A DNA stretch of 64,000 nt from Nitrososphaerota archaeon (lineage in GTDB: Archaea > Thermoproteota > Nitrososphaeria > Nitrososphaerales > Nitrosopumilaceae), in NCBI GenBank assembly GCA_021325615.1, contig JAJPGU010000006.1, positions 17,815 to 81,814 on the forward strand, written 5' to 3'. Below, piece after piece: positions 34,589 to 43,348 of this stretch; position 1 is the stretch's first letter; the number at the start of each line of letters is the position of its first letter. A model generated the notes under the pieces. That model was not told the origin of the DNA. It made no database searches and saw only the letters and a list, made by a program, of their open reading frames with translations. A program made the translations under genes and the position numbers.

Positions 34589-36301
34589 ATGAACCGTATG
34601 CGAGTGCCAAAGGGCAGGCTTGCAATCTTTTCCGCTCTTTCTGTTGTTTTAGTGGCATCAGTGGCTCTGCTTGTGGGGCATCCCGCCCTGAGCACGAGCC
34701 GCCCAGATTTTTCGCACGTTATGGTCAATAATCAGACTGTCCAGTACCTGATTTCGGGAGGCACGGTCAGTTCCGTAAAATACAACGAATTTCTGCCATC
34801 GCTTGACCTTGTGATCAGGGCCAACTCTGCAGGCAGTGTAACGCTTGACGTGCCAAGGGACCTTCTTGACTACAAGGACAGGTTCCTGCACGACGCCCCG
34901 TTTATCATAACGGTAAACGGAACTGAGACCAGGCCTGATAACGAGCAGGACCAAACATATTCCAGGAACCTTACCATGAGGTTCAGCGAGGGAACCTCCA
35001 TTATTGAAATCATCGGCAACGGACATGCAAACCTCAAGGCGCCTGCCCGGGCATCCTATGTCAAGATAACAAACCCAGACCCGCACGTCAAGGACCTGTT
35101 TGGCGATTCTGTCTCTACCATGGGAGGAGACGTTGTCATCGGTGCCCCGAATGCATTTTCCGACAACGCCACTAGGGGAGGCATGGTATATCTTTACGAC
35201 ACAAACGGGAGCATGGTTCTTTCAATTGCAGACCCTGACGACAAAGATGGCGACCAGTTCGGGTATGCGGTTGCATCCCTTGGTGATTTTATAGTGGTTG
35301 GCGCACCGACTGCACAAGTTTCGGGTGTCGAGCAGGGAAAGGTGTACCTCTTTGACAGCGAGGGAAAGCTGACAAGGACCATTCTAAATCCTGATCCCGG
35401 TTCAGGCGGGCAGTTTGGCTCATCCCTTGCGGTGCAAAACGGCCATGTTATCGTAGGGTCTCCTGCCGGACAAAGCGACGTGACAAGCCCCGGCTCGGTA
35501 TATGTATTTGACGGGTCAAGCGGCAAGAAACTCCTGGCAATCCGGGATCCGGAGGCGGACCAAAATGATCTGTTTGGATTTTCCGTGAATACAGTACAAA
35601 ACGAGATAGCAGTGGGCGCGCCAAACAGCAGCTTTGGGGCACCGGAGGCAGGATCTGTCTTCCTCTTTGATTCCGACTCGGGCAGCCTGTTCAGGACGTT
35701 CTACAACCCAGATCCTGATAACAGGACGGCGCCAAACCAGGGCTGGGACCAGTTTGGCTTCTCGCTTGCAGGCACGGGCAAGTACCTCATTGTGGGCGAA
35801 AGGGGAGGTGATATCAAGAAAATGGTAAACGGGCGTGAGGAATACATGGCTGACCAGTCAGGCAACGTGAGGATATATGATATAACAAATGGCACAAATG
35901 TCATGACGATCGAAGACCCCACACCAGTACAGAACAACGACTTTGGGGTCTCAGTTGCGGCCTCCTCTGACAAGATACTGGTGGGGATGGACCATGATGA
36001 TACTTCGGGATTTGACTCTGGCTCGGCATACCTTTATGACATCTCAGGCAGGATGCTTGGAGCCGTACAAAACCCCGAGCCCACGCCGCCTGCCGCAGAA
36101 ACAATGGGCAACTACTTTGGTTCTTCAACGGCATTCCTTGGCGGATACCTCGTAGTGGGTTCGCCGGGCGACAACACGTGGACCACAAACGCAGGGGCAG
36201 TCTATGTCATAGAGGAGAACAGCACCAAGCCCCTCCCTCCAAACCAAGGGCAGATGATACACTGCATAGACTGCATCAGATTACCTCCGCCCACGCCGTG
36301 A
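34589..36301 (+). CDS. Secreted FG-GAP (integrin-alpha-like) beta-propeller protein
   Basis: 570 residues with a signal peptide (hydrophobic about 12-30). From about residue 155 on, repeats of the form NPDP...DxFGxSV...VGAPN recur about seven times (for example DKDGDQFGYAVASLGDFIVVGAP), enough for one seven-bladed propeller with calcium-like acidic loops. An N-terminal beta domain (about 45-150) precedes it. It is probably exported and surface bound; ligand unknown. TTTTTTTAAGG about 30 bases upstream can act as promoter. Confidence 0.85.
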   Translation: MNRMRVPKGRLAIFSALSVVLVASVALLVGHPALSTSRPDFSHVMVNNQTVQYLISGGTVSSVKYNEFLPSLDLVIRANSAGSVTLDVPRDLLDYKDRFLHDAPFIITVNGTETRPDNEQDQTYSRNLTMRFSEGTSIIEIIGNGHANLKAPARASYVKITNPDPHVKDLFGDSVSTMGGDVVIGAPNAFSDNATRGGMVYLYDTNGSMVLSIADPDDKDGDQFGYAVASLGDFIVVGAPTAQVSGVEQGKVYLFDSEGKLTRTILNPDPGSGGQFGSSLAVQNGHVIVGSPAGQSDVTSPGSVYVFDGSSGKKLLAIRDPEADQNDLFGFSVNTVQNEIAVGAPNSSFGAPEAGSVFLFDSDSGSLFRTFYNPDPDNRTAPNQGWDQFGFSLAGTGKYLIVGERGGDIKKMVNGREEYMADQSGNVRIYDITNGTNVMTIEDPTPVQNNDFGVSVAASSDKILVGMDHDDTSGFDSGSAYLYDISGRMLGAVQNPEPTPPAAETMGNYFGSSTAFLGGYLVVGSPGDNTWTTNAGAVYVIEENSTKPLPPNQGQMIHCIDCIRLPPPTP

Positions 36302-36302
36302 A

Positions 36303-36309
36303 TTTTTTT
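36303..36309 (+). terminator. Poly-T terminator after the FG-GAP gene
   Basis: Seven T residues begin two bases after the stop codon, just before the opposing tRNA-Gln gene. Confidence 0.45.
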
Positions 36310-36323
36310 GGTGAATGAGTAGG

Positions 36324-36396
36324 TAGCCCGGCCCAGATTCGAACTGGGGTCAAGGGCTCCAAAGGCCCCTATGCTTGACCGCTACACTACCGGGCT
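36324..36396 (-). tRNA. tRNA-Gln (anticodon TTG)
   Basis: Reverse-strand fold: acceptor AGCCCGG/CCGGGCT with a discriminator A, anticodon loop CTTTGGA giving TTG, and T arm CCCAG-TTCGAAT-CTGGG. The A1-U72 pair agrees with the archaeal GatDE-amidated tRNA-Gln. No intron, no encoded CCA. Confidence 0.93.
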
Positions 36397-36420
36397 CCGC
36401 TCCAACTTCGATTCCGTTCC

Positions 36421-36429
36421 CTTATAATG
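36421..36429 (-). promoter_or_regulatory. TATA box of tRNA-Gln
   Basis: CATTATAAG on the reverse strand lies 25-33 bases before the tRNA 5' end. Confidence 0.6.
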
Positions 36430-36480
36430 TATTTGGATTGTTTCTGAACCTTAATTAGGAAAGGCAGGTTTGGGAGAAAC

Positions 36481-36933
36481 ATGCGCGTCCTGCTTTCCAT
36501 CATGTTGGTATCCATTCTTGGCGTCTCTTCCATTGGGATGTCGTTTGCCCAGACAGTCGGGCCGCAACAGCAGCAGGTGCTCGGCATCTATGCCCAGATT
36601 GTAATCCGGGACTCGTCTGGAAACCTGGTCTCGTACCTTGAGACATCGAACGTCAGGATAAACGACCCGTCGCAGTTCAACCAGATTATAGACGACAACA
36701 TAGGGCAGTTCAAGAGGACTGTCGTCACTACAACTTCCGGGGACATTGAGATCCTCCAGGTAAACGAGACGTTCGTCCACCCGTCGCCAACCATTGTATC
36801 GCTGAACCTGATATCCCTCAAGACTGCGGAGGGACCAAAGACCTTGGTAATAGCAGACCATGACGGGTTTCCCGTCATACCGGGAGACAGGATGACTACG
36901 TACTGGACGATTGTACGGACGGCTCCTTCCTAG
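36481..36933 (+). CDS. Small secreted protein (150 aa)
   Basis: 150 residues with a clear signal peptide (residues 1-23, ending MSFAQ). The mature part is beta-rich, with IYAQIVIRDSSGNLVSYLE and VNETFVHPSP. No known domain is recognised. Its last 38 bases overlap the opposing membrane protein gene. Confidence 0.7.
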   Translation: MRVLLSIMLVSILGVSSIGMSFAQTVGPQQQQVLGIYAQIVIRDSSGNLVSYLETSNVRINDPSQFNQIIDDNIGQFKRTVVTTTSGDIEILQVNETFVHPSPTIVSLNLISLKTAEGPKTLVIADHDGFPVIPGDRMTTYWTIVRTAPS

Positions 36934-38185
36934 ACCTGGCCGAAAAGAGCACGCCTGCCCCTATTGCGAAAAAGACGGTAAGCGAGACGAACCTGTAGGG
37001 CTCGTTTGTCTGCTGGGTAAAACCGGTCAGGAGCGGCGCAGTCATCAGTGTGACAAGTATGAAGAACATCACCGAGTCGGCATGCATGATGCCCTTCCTT
37101 GAGGCAAAAAAGAGCATTACCGTGAGGGGCAGCAGGAATAGCACCACGACATAGTCAAACCTCATCTGCATTGCCATTGCCGAGAACCCCTGCCAGAACT
37201 CTGACGCGCCAAACGCAATGCTTGTACCCACAAGGTTTGACTGGAATGTGGCGGCAGCAGCCGCAAGGATGGCACCGACCACCCCATAGGAGGCAAGGGA
37301 GTAAATCTTGGACCTCTTGGGCAGGGACGAGCGGGCCACAAAGTAAATCGACATGGGGAAAAAGGCAAGCGTCAGGGGTTTTGAAAATATGGAAAGGATG
37401 TATGGCACGGGCGAGGGGGGCCAGAACTTGGTAACAAGATACAGCGAGAAGAGGTACAGGAGCATCCACGAGTTTTCATAGCTTGCAGTCGTGCTGTACG
37501 CCACAAAGATGTCGCTCTGGAGCAAGAGTACCATGGATATGATTCCTGCAAGCCTCTTGCCCGTGATTTTTTTGGTAAAAAAGTAGGTCTGCAGCAGAAG
37601 GGCTGCGCTTATGGCAAACGGTACGGCCCTTATGTTGCCAAAAAGGTGCAGCGAGGCTGAGAGCAAGAAATACCTGAAATGCGGCTCGAATGTCTTGCCA
37701 AACTGCGACATGTCCCATGTCAGGACCCTCTGCTTGACTGCGGCGTAGTCGACCCATGTCTCTTCGTGCGCCATGGTGCCAGCCGTTATTGCCGCAAAGA
37801 TTGCAAAGATTGCCACAACGCCGATTACTGCCTGCTTTTTGGAGATCTCAAACGATGACAGCCTGGACATGACCGCCTTGCACCTTGACTTTTTGTAGTG
37901 GGCAATCCCGATTGCAAGAACGGCGATGTTTACCAGAACAAGCGGGATGGCAAGCTCTCCTGGCTCGAACGGGTTGATTACATCAGGTGAGAAGACCTGG
38001 GCATTGAAGGGGCTTGTGGCCCTCGTGATAAGGGCGGGAAAGACCGCCGGAATGAGGGTGATGAAAACAACTGTAACGGTAGGAATGAAGACAGCCCATG
38101 ACAGCAGATGCGGGCGGATGGAGAACGGTTCCCGCTTTTTCTCCTCGGGCTTTCTGCTGTTCTGGTTTGCCTTTTTGTCAGCCAA
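36896..38185 (-). CDS. Polytopic membrane protein, glycosyltransferase-like topology
   Basis: 429 residues. A charged cytosolic N-terminus, then about 10-11 hydrophobic spans. A periplasm-facing loop after the third span (AHEETWVDYAAVKQRVLTWDMSQFGKTFEPHFRYF) and the overall layout resemble membrane glycosyltransferases of the dolichyl-phosphate-mannose class, but the usual acidic catalytic pair is not certain. It could act in glycan assembly with the STT3 system. Function unproven. Confidence 0.6.
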   Translation of the reverse strand: MADKKANQNSRKPEEKKREPFSIRPHLLSWAVFIPTVTVVFITLIPAVFPALITRATSPFNAQVFSPDVINPFEPGELAIPLVLVNIAVLAIGIAHYKKSRCKAVMSRLSSFEISKKQAVIGVVAIFAIFAAITAGTMAHEETWVDYAAVKQRVLTWDMSQFGKTFEPHFRYFLLSASLHLFGNIRAVPFAISAALLLQTYFFTKKITGKRLAGIISMVLLLQSDIFVAYSTTASYENSWMLLYLFSLYLVTKFWPPSPVPYILSIFSKPLTLAFFPMSIYFVARSSLPKRSKIYSLASYGVVGAILAAAAATFQSNLVGTSIAFGASEFWQGFSAMAMQMRFDYVVVLFLLPLTVMLFFASRKGIMHADSVMFFILVTLMTAPLLTGFTQQTNEPYRFVSLTVFFAIGAGVLFSARSRKEPSVQSSST

Positions 38186-38224
38186 TCGAGATTCATTGAA
38201 GGAATGGGTTTAAAAGTAAAACGG

Positions 38225-38623
38225 CTAGGTCTCGGTCTTTATTTTGGAAAACACGTCTGCCCATTCCAGGCCCTCCTTCCTTGCCTGTGCCTGCGCGTTC
38301 TCGTAGAGCATCTGGTAGACCCATGATATTATCTCGGACCAGATTGCGGAAAGCGAGGCCTCGTCGGAGAAGAAGACGCTTGTCCTCACCGCAAGCATTG
38401 CAGGTATGTTCCTTGCGTTCTGCATGGGGTCCTGGTGCCACTTTTTGAGGACCCTGTCGCAAAATTCCAGTATGTCATTTTTTGAAAGGGCAAGCCCCTC
38501 TGGATCGTCATTTTTTTTCTCGCGGGAGTTTTTTGCGGCACGCTTTTTTGCGGCCGTTCCGTTTCCCTGCCTTTTTGTGACCCTTTTCTGTCTTGTGCCG
38601 GATGCCTTCCTCATTGGTATCAT
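38225..38623 (-). CDS. Conserved-looking protein with a basic N-terminus, unknown function
   Basis: 132 residues. A Lys/Arg-rich start (about 1-40) followed by a helical domain (about 45-130) with AMLAVRTSVFFSDEASLSAIWSEIISWVY. The basic tail could bind nucleic acid. No family recognised. ATG 38623 or ATG 38614 (MRKASG) could be the start. Confidence 0.6.
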   Translation of the reverse strand: MIPMRKASGTRQKRVTKRQGNGTAAKKRAAKNSREKKNDDPEGLALSKNDILEFCDRVLKKWHQDPMQNARNIPAMLAVRTSVFFSDEASLSAIWSEIISWVYQMLYENAQAQARKEGLEWADVFSKIKTET

Positions 38624-38701
38624 GATATATCACCTAGTCTTTAGCGGTTTTGTTTTTCTGGTACAATGACCGGCTGATCCCTTAATAGGAATGGTCCCGT
38701 A

Positions 38702-38908
38702 TTGTATGGTGATATGAACATTTATGACATGAAATCAGTGCGCTGCTCAAAATGTGACAGGTTCATAGGAGAGATAGAGTTCGATGCGGTGGTCACCCTG
38801 CCAAAATGCGGCAGATGCGCCAACCCGATGCCGGAGGGCGATGACAAGGTGCAATACATCGTAAACAAGTTCAACAAAAACCCAAAGACGTTATCGCAGA
38901 CCGCGTAG
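38702..38908 (+). CDS. Small zinc-binding protein
   Basis: 68 residues with CSKCDR and, about 20 residues later, CGRC, a zinc-ribbon pattern, and a basic/Asn-rich tail. TTG 38702 is the longest start; an ATG at 38714 (MNIYDMKS) would also fit. CTTAATAGG lies about 25 bases upstream of 38702. Function unknown. Confidence 0.62.
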   Translation: MYGDMNIYDMKSVRCSKCDRFIGEIEFDAVVTLPKCGRCANPMPEGDDKVQYIVNKFNKNPKTLSQTA

Positions 38909-38948
38909 AGGATTTCTGGAACAATCCACAGGTATTACAGGCCCAGCC

Positions 38949-39539
38949 CTAGGCCTTGGCGGTCTTTTCTTTCTCAAGGACACGCCTTGAATAGATCAGG
39001 CTTGCCACTCCGGCAACTGCCACTGCTGCAATCTCAAAGTATACCCAGTCCGCGCTTGGGAACATTATTGCATGGTTGTAAAACGGCGTAAAAAGCGGGA
39101 AGCTTGAATCCCCGCCTGAAAACGCGTCAAATGACAGGTGTGACAGCAGCCCTGCAAAGGCAGCCGCGCCAAGCCTGTAGTCCCTTTTCCCAAAGACCGA
39201 CATCAGGACCGCTATTGCAATTGCGCCAAACGCAAACGAGTGCGACATCCTTGCAAGGGCATCCACGTGAAAAAGAGCTATGGCGTGATCAGAATCAATC
39301 AGTACTGCAAAAAAGCCCGTCACTATGGCATACCTTGCGGACATGAATGCCGCCCCTGCAACAAGACCCCAGAACAAGTGGCCGCCAATCTCGTGCAGGT
39401 TGAGGCCCCCGACGGGGTTGTGGAGCGCAGCCTTTTCCGGAAGGAGAATGCCTGCAACGGAGAACGCGGCAGAAAGGGCGCAGAAAAGAAGCGAGGTCTT
39501 GACTATAAAGGGAATTTCTTTTTTCAAGCGCTGGGACAT
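38949..39539 (-). CDS. Membrane metal-dependent hydrolase, YdjM/DUF457-like
   Basis: About 196 residues from ATG 39539 (MSQRLKKEIPF). It has 4-5 membrane spans and histidine/aspartate motifs LHEIGGHLFWG, LIDSDHAIALFH and LLSHLSFDAFSGG at membrane edges, as in YdjM-like inner-membrane hydrolases (PF04307). The substrate is unknown. The frame is open upstream to 39605, but that part is not protein-like. Confidence 0.75.
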   Translation of the reverse strand: MSQRLKKEIPFIVKTSLLFCALSAAFSVAGILLPEKAALHNPVGGLNLHEIGGHLFWGLVAGAAFMSARYAIVTGFFAVLIDSDHAIALFHVDALARMSHSFAFGAIAIAVLMSVFGKRDYRLGAAAFAGLLSHLSFDAFSGGDSSFPLFTPFYNHAIMFPSADWVYFEIAAVAVAGVASLIYSRRVLEKEKTAKA

Positions 39540-39655
39540 TGTAGTTGCATGAGGTGGACAGCCCACCCATTTTAATCTAGATCTGACGTTTTGCAGTGCT
39601 TGCATTATGGCTTAGAGTTTGCCCGTGTCCGCTGAACTGGACAGAACGGATAATC

Positions 39656-39685
39656 CTTATAAGGTAATACCAAGAAAGTAATACC
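39656..39685 (+). promoter_or_regulatory. TATA box and direct-repeat operator of vapBC
   Basis: CCTTATAAG ends at 39663 and is followed by two copies of GTAATACC (39664-39671 and 39678-39685), 14 bases apart, up to the vapB ATG. Tandem sites one and a half helical turns apart fit ribbon-helix-helix antitoxin binding and autorepression. Confidence 0.6.
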
Positions 39686-39913
39686 ATGACCACGGTTGTT
39701 TCTGCAAAGATACCGGACGAGCTGAGAAAAAAAGCAAGGGAACACCATATCAACATAAGTCAGGTAGTAAGAAAGGCAATCGAGGAGGAAGTAAAAAGAA
39801 GGGAGGCAAGGAACCTGTCAGAAGACCTCGGTAATATAGGTCGCGTGCTGCAAAAAAACGTGAGCAAGAGGGAGATTGTAAGAGCCGTAAGATCCTCGAG
39901 AAATGAAAGATAG
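39686..39913 (+). CDS. vapB: VapB-type ribbon-helix-helix antitoxin
   Basis: 75 residues. TTVVSAKIPDELRKKAREHHINISQVVRKAIEEE is a ribbon-helix-helix DNA-binding domain (about 1-40); the charged C-terminus (about 45-75) would cover the toxin. Overlaps the toxin gene by 11 bases. Confidence 0.85.
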   Translation: MTTVVSAKIPDELRKKAREHHINISQVVRKAIEEEVKRREARNLSEDLGNIGRVLQKNVSKREIVRAVRSSRNER

Positions 39914-40307
39914 CCTCTTTGACGCTAGCGCCCTGCTGAATCTTTTACGAAACAAGGAATCAAGATCGATAAAAATCCTTGATGATCAACACGTGCTGGA
40001 TCTGACCCTCTACGAGGTCTCAAACGCCATATGGAAACTCTCCTATCGGGAAAACAAACTTACACGCGAACAATCACGTCTCTTGCTTGATTCCATATTG
40101 ACCTTGCTATCGCGAATGCAGACGAATAACATCAAGGGACTCGAAAAACACGTGTATGACCTTTCCACAAAGGAAGGTCTTACAATTTACGACGCGTCTT
40201 ACCTTGCAGTAGCGGAAAGATCGGGTCTTGTTCTTGTAACTGATGACCTGCAATTGGCAAAATCGGCAAGAAAATACGTAAAAACCATCAAAAGCGACGA
40301 TCTTTGA
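39903..40307 (+). CDS. vapC: VapC-type PIN-domain toxin ribonuclease
   Basis: 134 residues. PIN-domain acidic residues appear in FDASALLNLL (residue 6), YEVSNAIWK (about 39), YDASYLAVAE (about 100) and LVTDDLQLAKSA (about 118-119). It should be a metal-dependent RNase, often tRNA-specific. 11-base overlap with vapB. Confidence 0.9.
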   Translation: MKDSLFDASALLNLLRNKESRSIKILDDQHVLDLTLYEVSNAIWKLSYRENKLTREQSRLLLDSILTLLSRMQTNNIKGLEKHVYDLSTKEGLTIYDASYLAVAERSGLVLVTDDLQLAKSARKYVKTIKSDDL

Positions 40308-40325
40308 CCCGCTGCCGACGGCCTC

Positions 40326-41483
40326 TCACAAAACCTCATCGTACATTCTCATAATCTTTTGATACATGGATTCTTGGCTGTATTTTTCAGCCAATATCCT
40401 GTACCCGTTCTGGCCGATACTTTTTGCATTGTCTTGGTTTTTCATTACCTCAAGCAATGCCTTTGCCCACACACTTTCGTCACGGGGATCAAGCACATAG
40501 CCCGTAGTTCCACCAATAACAATTTCAGACATTGGCCTTACATCTGAAACCAGGACGGGCCTTTTTTGTTCGTATGCCTCTAGTATTACGAGGCCAAAGC
40601 CCTCGCACAGGCTAGGAAACAGTAATGCCGCAGAACCGGCAATTGTTTTTGCCTTGTCCTCCGTGGAAACATAGCCAAGAAATTCTATGTTTTCAGATAG
40701 GTTGAGGCTTTGGACAAGCCCTTCCAGTGTTTGTTTGTGGGGGCCGCTGCCTATTATCACAAGCCTGATCCCAGGCTCGGTCTTCCTTGCGATGTCTACC
40801 GCCTTTATCGCAACCTCGAGATTCTTGTAAAAGACGAGCCTTCCCACATATGCGAATTGCAAGGGGCTGGGTTTCACGTCGGAAATCGTAGTCGGCTCGA
40901 TGGAGTTGTAAATTACGTGAATCGGCTTTTTTGCCCCGAATTTTATCAGGTCGTCCCTTGTGGCCTCGCTTACAGTATGGATGCAGTCATGACGAAGTTT
41001 TATCATTAGTTTCTCAAAAAACGGCGCAAGAAGGACATTCATCCTTGATATGTCGCTCTGCCTGCCCCATTCCTTCCAGTAGTTTTTTCCGCACAGCGAG
41101 AATATGTCGTGGATTGCGGTAACATGCGGCCTTCCGGTAAGGGATGACAGGACCGAGCCTGCAAGGGCGGGGGCAAAGTTGTTCGAGTGTATGATGTCAA
41201 TCTTTTCCTTTTTTATAATGCCAAGGCCCGCCCTGATGGCATTGATGGAATAGCGTAGGTTGTCTGTAAAACCGGGGGGCAGGCCGCCCTTGTATTCCAG
41301 TGTGGGTTTTACGAAAACCACGCTGATGTTTTTGTGCTCCCTGTACTCCTCCCCTGAAATCCTGTTTGTTATGACAAAAACCCTGTGGCCGTTTTCTGCA
41401 AGTTTTTTTGCAATAAGGCTGAAGATGTACTCCCCGCCTCCCCTGGTGGTGGAGAAGAACTGGGATAGCAGGAGGATGTTCAT
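40326..41483 (-). CDS. GT4-family glycosyltransferase
   Basis: 385 residues. Two Rossmann domains; N-terminal ILLLSQFFSTTRGGGEYIF with the Gly-rich loop, and C-terminal SLCEGFGLVILEAYE (E-x7-E, about 289-303) that binds the donor nucleotide. A cytosolic or membrane-associated enzyme that would build a surface or lipid glycan. It sits next to a signalling cluster and its substrates cannot be told. Confidence 0.9.
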   Translation of the reverse strand: MNILLLSQFFSTTRGGGEYIFSLIAKKLAENGHRVFVITNRISGEEYREHKNISVVFVKPTLEYKGGLPPGFTDNLRYSINAIRAGLGIIKKEKIDIIHSNNFAPALAGSVLSSLTGRPHVTAIHDIFSLCGKNYWKEWGRQSDISRMNVLLAPFFEKLMIKLRHDCIHTVSEATRDDLIKFGAKKPIHVIYNSIEPTTISDVKPSPLQFAYVGRLVFYKNLEVAIKAVDIARKTEPGIRLVIIGSGPHKQTLEGLVQSLNLSENIEFLGYVSTEDKAKTIAGSAALLFPSLCEGFGLVILEAYEQKRPVLVSDVRPMSEIVIGGTTGYVLDPRDESVWAKALLEVMKNQDNAKSIGQNGYRILAEKYSQESMYQKIMRMYDEVL

Positions 41484-41523
41484 GTACCTTCTAAAAACAC
41501 ACCGTTCTAGAATCTTTCTAAAT

Positions 41524-42354
41524 TCAGGTGTTCTTCAGCTTGGTCTCAAGAAAAGGCCCAGCCCCGTCCCAGCAGTGTGTGAAATAGTCAAGGCACCACT
41601 CGTGGAACCTTGGGTCGTCCGAGTAAAACCCCTCGCTGATGTCTGGGCTGCCGTCAAGTTTTGGAAACATGATGCAGGCCTCGTTCTCGTTTAGTACCGC
41701 AACAGTCCTGATGCCGTCCTTCATCCTGCGCTCCACCTTTCCCTCCTCTATCATCTTTTTGAAGCCGTGCTTTTCAAGGATCTCCCTCCTGTCGTTAGGG
41801 ATGATTGCGGAGCTTGAGAACACGGAACGAAGCTTCACCCCGCCCTTTACCTTCCTTACTATGGGCTCGATGAAATCAGTGGTATAGGGAACCTCAAAGA
41901 GCACGTTGCAGATGTACTTGTCGGCCGAGTCGTAAATCTCCCTCCACTTTTCAAGGACCTTGACAAACCCCTTCACGTGCCTTCCGGATTCCAAGGCTCC
42001 CGCCCTTTGGAGGAACTTGTCCGAGATGTCTGCAAAGCCGTGGCCCTTGAGGTAGGCCTTGTTCTCGGAAAGGAACCTGACAAGCGTCACCTGGCCGTAA
42101 AGGAGCCTGCCGGCGGTGCTTATGGAATATGACCCGTCCGAGTCCTTTGATATCAGGCCTGCCCTTGCAAGCCTCTCAAAGTTCCTGAACACCTCTGGCA
42201 CGGTTGCGTCCAGCTCCTTTGCCACTACGGAGACCTTCTGGTTCTGGCCGTAGAGCCGTGAGAGGATCTCAAGCCTCTGCTCGCTTGCAAGCTCCAAGAA
42301 CTCTGCCGCTGCAGATCCCAACCCCTCCCTCACGGCCTCTCTAACACATGCCAT
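41524..42354 (-). CDS. Winged-helix regulator, FilR1-like
   Basis: About 276 residues from ATG 42354 (MACVREAV). The winged helix (about 20-90: LASEQRLEILSRL...VSVVAKELDATVPEVFRNFERLARAGLI) is followed by a ligand-binding domain (about 115-270) with YICNVLFEVPYTTDFIEPIV and NENEACIMFPK, resembling the FilR1/DUF1724 domain of archaeal regulators. Divergent from the first cyclase gene, across a short intergenic region with repeated elements. The effector is unknown; it could regulate the neighbouring cluster. Confidence 0.75.
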   Translation of the reverse strand: MACVREAVREGLGSAAAEFLELASEQRLEILSRLYGQNQKVSVVAKELDATVPEVFRNFERLARAGLISKDSDGSYSISTAGRLLYGQVTLVRFLSENKAYLKGHGFADISDKFLQRAGALESGRHVKGFVKVLEKWREIYDSADKYICNVLFEVPYTTDFIEPIVRKVKGGVKLRSVFSSSAIIPNDRREILEKHGFKKMIEEGKVERRMKDGIRTVAVLNENEACIMFPKLDGSPDISEGFYSDDPRFHEWCLDYFTHCWDGAGPFLETKLKNT

Positions 42355-42401
42355 CAATCTAAAGATTATTCCATGCCTTATGAGGTGGATTTGCATCAGG
42401 A

Positions 42402-42435
42402 GCTAACCGGTTGCAGTACAAGCTAAGTTGCGGTT
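42402..42435. promoter_or_regulatory. Repeated elements before the first cyclase gene
   Basis: CAAGCTAAG (42419-42427) and AAGTTGCGGTT (42425-42435) lie just before the start at 42446-42449. An AGCTAACCGGTTGC copy (42402-42415) resembles AGCTAAGTTGCGGTT. The same elements reappear before the gene at 45292, a sign of shared control. Confidence 0.5.
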
Positions 42436-42448
42436 ATGACTCCATGTG

Positions 42449-43132
42449 ATGAAGATACCAATGATGGGGCGCAGAGGACCTTCCGCATATCTCAGGAGAG
42501 AGGAGCTTGCCACTCTGGTAAGGGAGAACCTAAAGCGCGCAGACCTCCTTGGGGGCATGTCAAAAAACTACTGCGTCGGGCTTGTCGACGTAGCCAACTC
42601 TACCGTCAATACTGCCCGGATTCCAAGCAGCAAGATGGGCGAGTACTATGGTATCTTCCTTAATGCCATGACTACAATAGTGGAGGAGTTTGGGGCAAAG
42701 GTCATAAAAAACATAGGCGACAGCCTGCTGTACTATTTTCCAAGGACAGACTATGCCTCAGACAGGGACTCTTTCCTTGACGTGCTAGAGTGCAGCCTTG
42801 CGATGGTAGACTCTCATGACACGCTGAACTGCATCATGACAGAGAGGTCCCTTCCGCGGACGGACTATCGGATCTCGGCAGACTATGGCATCGTCACAAA
42901 ATCCCCCACCCGGGGGGGAGAGGACCTCTTTGGGCCGACCGTAAACCTGTGCACAAAGATTAACGGGGCGGCTCCCCCAAACGGGTTTGTAATCGGCGGG
43001 GACCTGTTTCAATTAGTCAAGGCGCTCAGGTGTTATACCTTTGGCGTGCTCGGCTCATACGGCCTTGGTCTAAAGTTCAGCTATCCCGTATACACGGTAC
43101 AAAGGCGCGCACCGAACATTAGCTTGCAGTGA
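42449..43132 (+). CDS. Class III nucleotidyl cyclase domain protein, adenylate type
   Basis: About 227 residues, a stand-alone catalytic domain with no membrane span. The metal aspartates are in LVDVANST (about 46-53) and NIGDSLLYYF; VIKNIGD has the adenine-specifying Lys; DLFGPTVNLCTKI keeps the Asp partner and the Asn, but the following Arg is Lys (N-x3-K). The site should make cAMP or a related cyclic nucleotide after dimerisation. The role of the Lys replacement is not known. Starts at ATG 42449 or GTG 42446, next to shared cis elements. Confidence 0.82.
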   Translation: MKIPMMGRRGPSAYLRREELATLVRENLKRADLLGGMSKNYCVGLVDVANSTVNTARIPSSKMGEYYGIFLNAMTTIVEEFGAKVIKNIGDSLLYYFPRTDYASDRDSFLDVLECSLAMVDSHDTLNCIMTERSLPRTDYRISADYGIVTKSPTRGGEDLFGPTVNLCTKINGAAPPNGFVIGGDLFQLVKALRCYTFGVLGSYGLGLKFSYPVYTVQRRAPNISLQ

Positions 43133-43189
43133 TAGGGCTAAGCTCAAAGCGCAAGCTGCTGTAATATGGTACCATGTCCATTAGACTGC

Positions 43190-43294
43190 ATGAATCAACA
43201 TTTCAGAGAGTTTTCCGCAAGGGGAGGCGGCGGTGGCAACCTTATTGCCAGCCTTGGAGACTTTCATGATTGGACCCCGGCGTACCGGCAATAG
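43190..43294 (+). CDS. Possible 34-residue small protein between the cyclase genes
   Basis: An ATG-initiated frame of 34 codons with a Gly-rich centre (SARGGGGGNLIASLGDFHDW) lies in the 215-base gap between the two cyclase genes. A GTAATATGG box is about 25 bases upstream. No similarity is recognised, and it may be chance. Confidence 0.3.
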   Translation: MNQHFREFSARGGGGGNLIASLGDFHDWTPAYRQ

Positions 43295-43348
43295 AATAAT
43301 CTTCTAGAACCATCTACTTATTAGAAGCGGGATTGCAGTTACCCTTGT

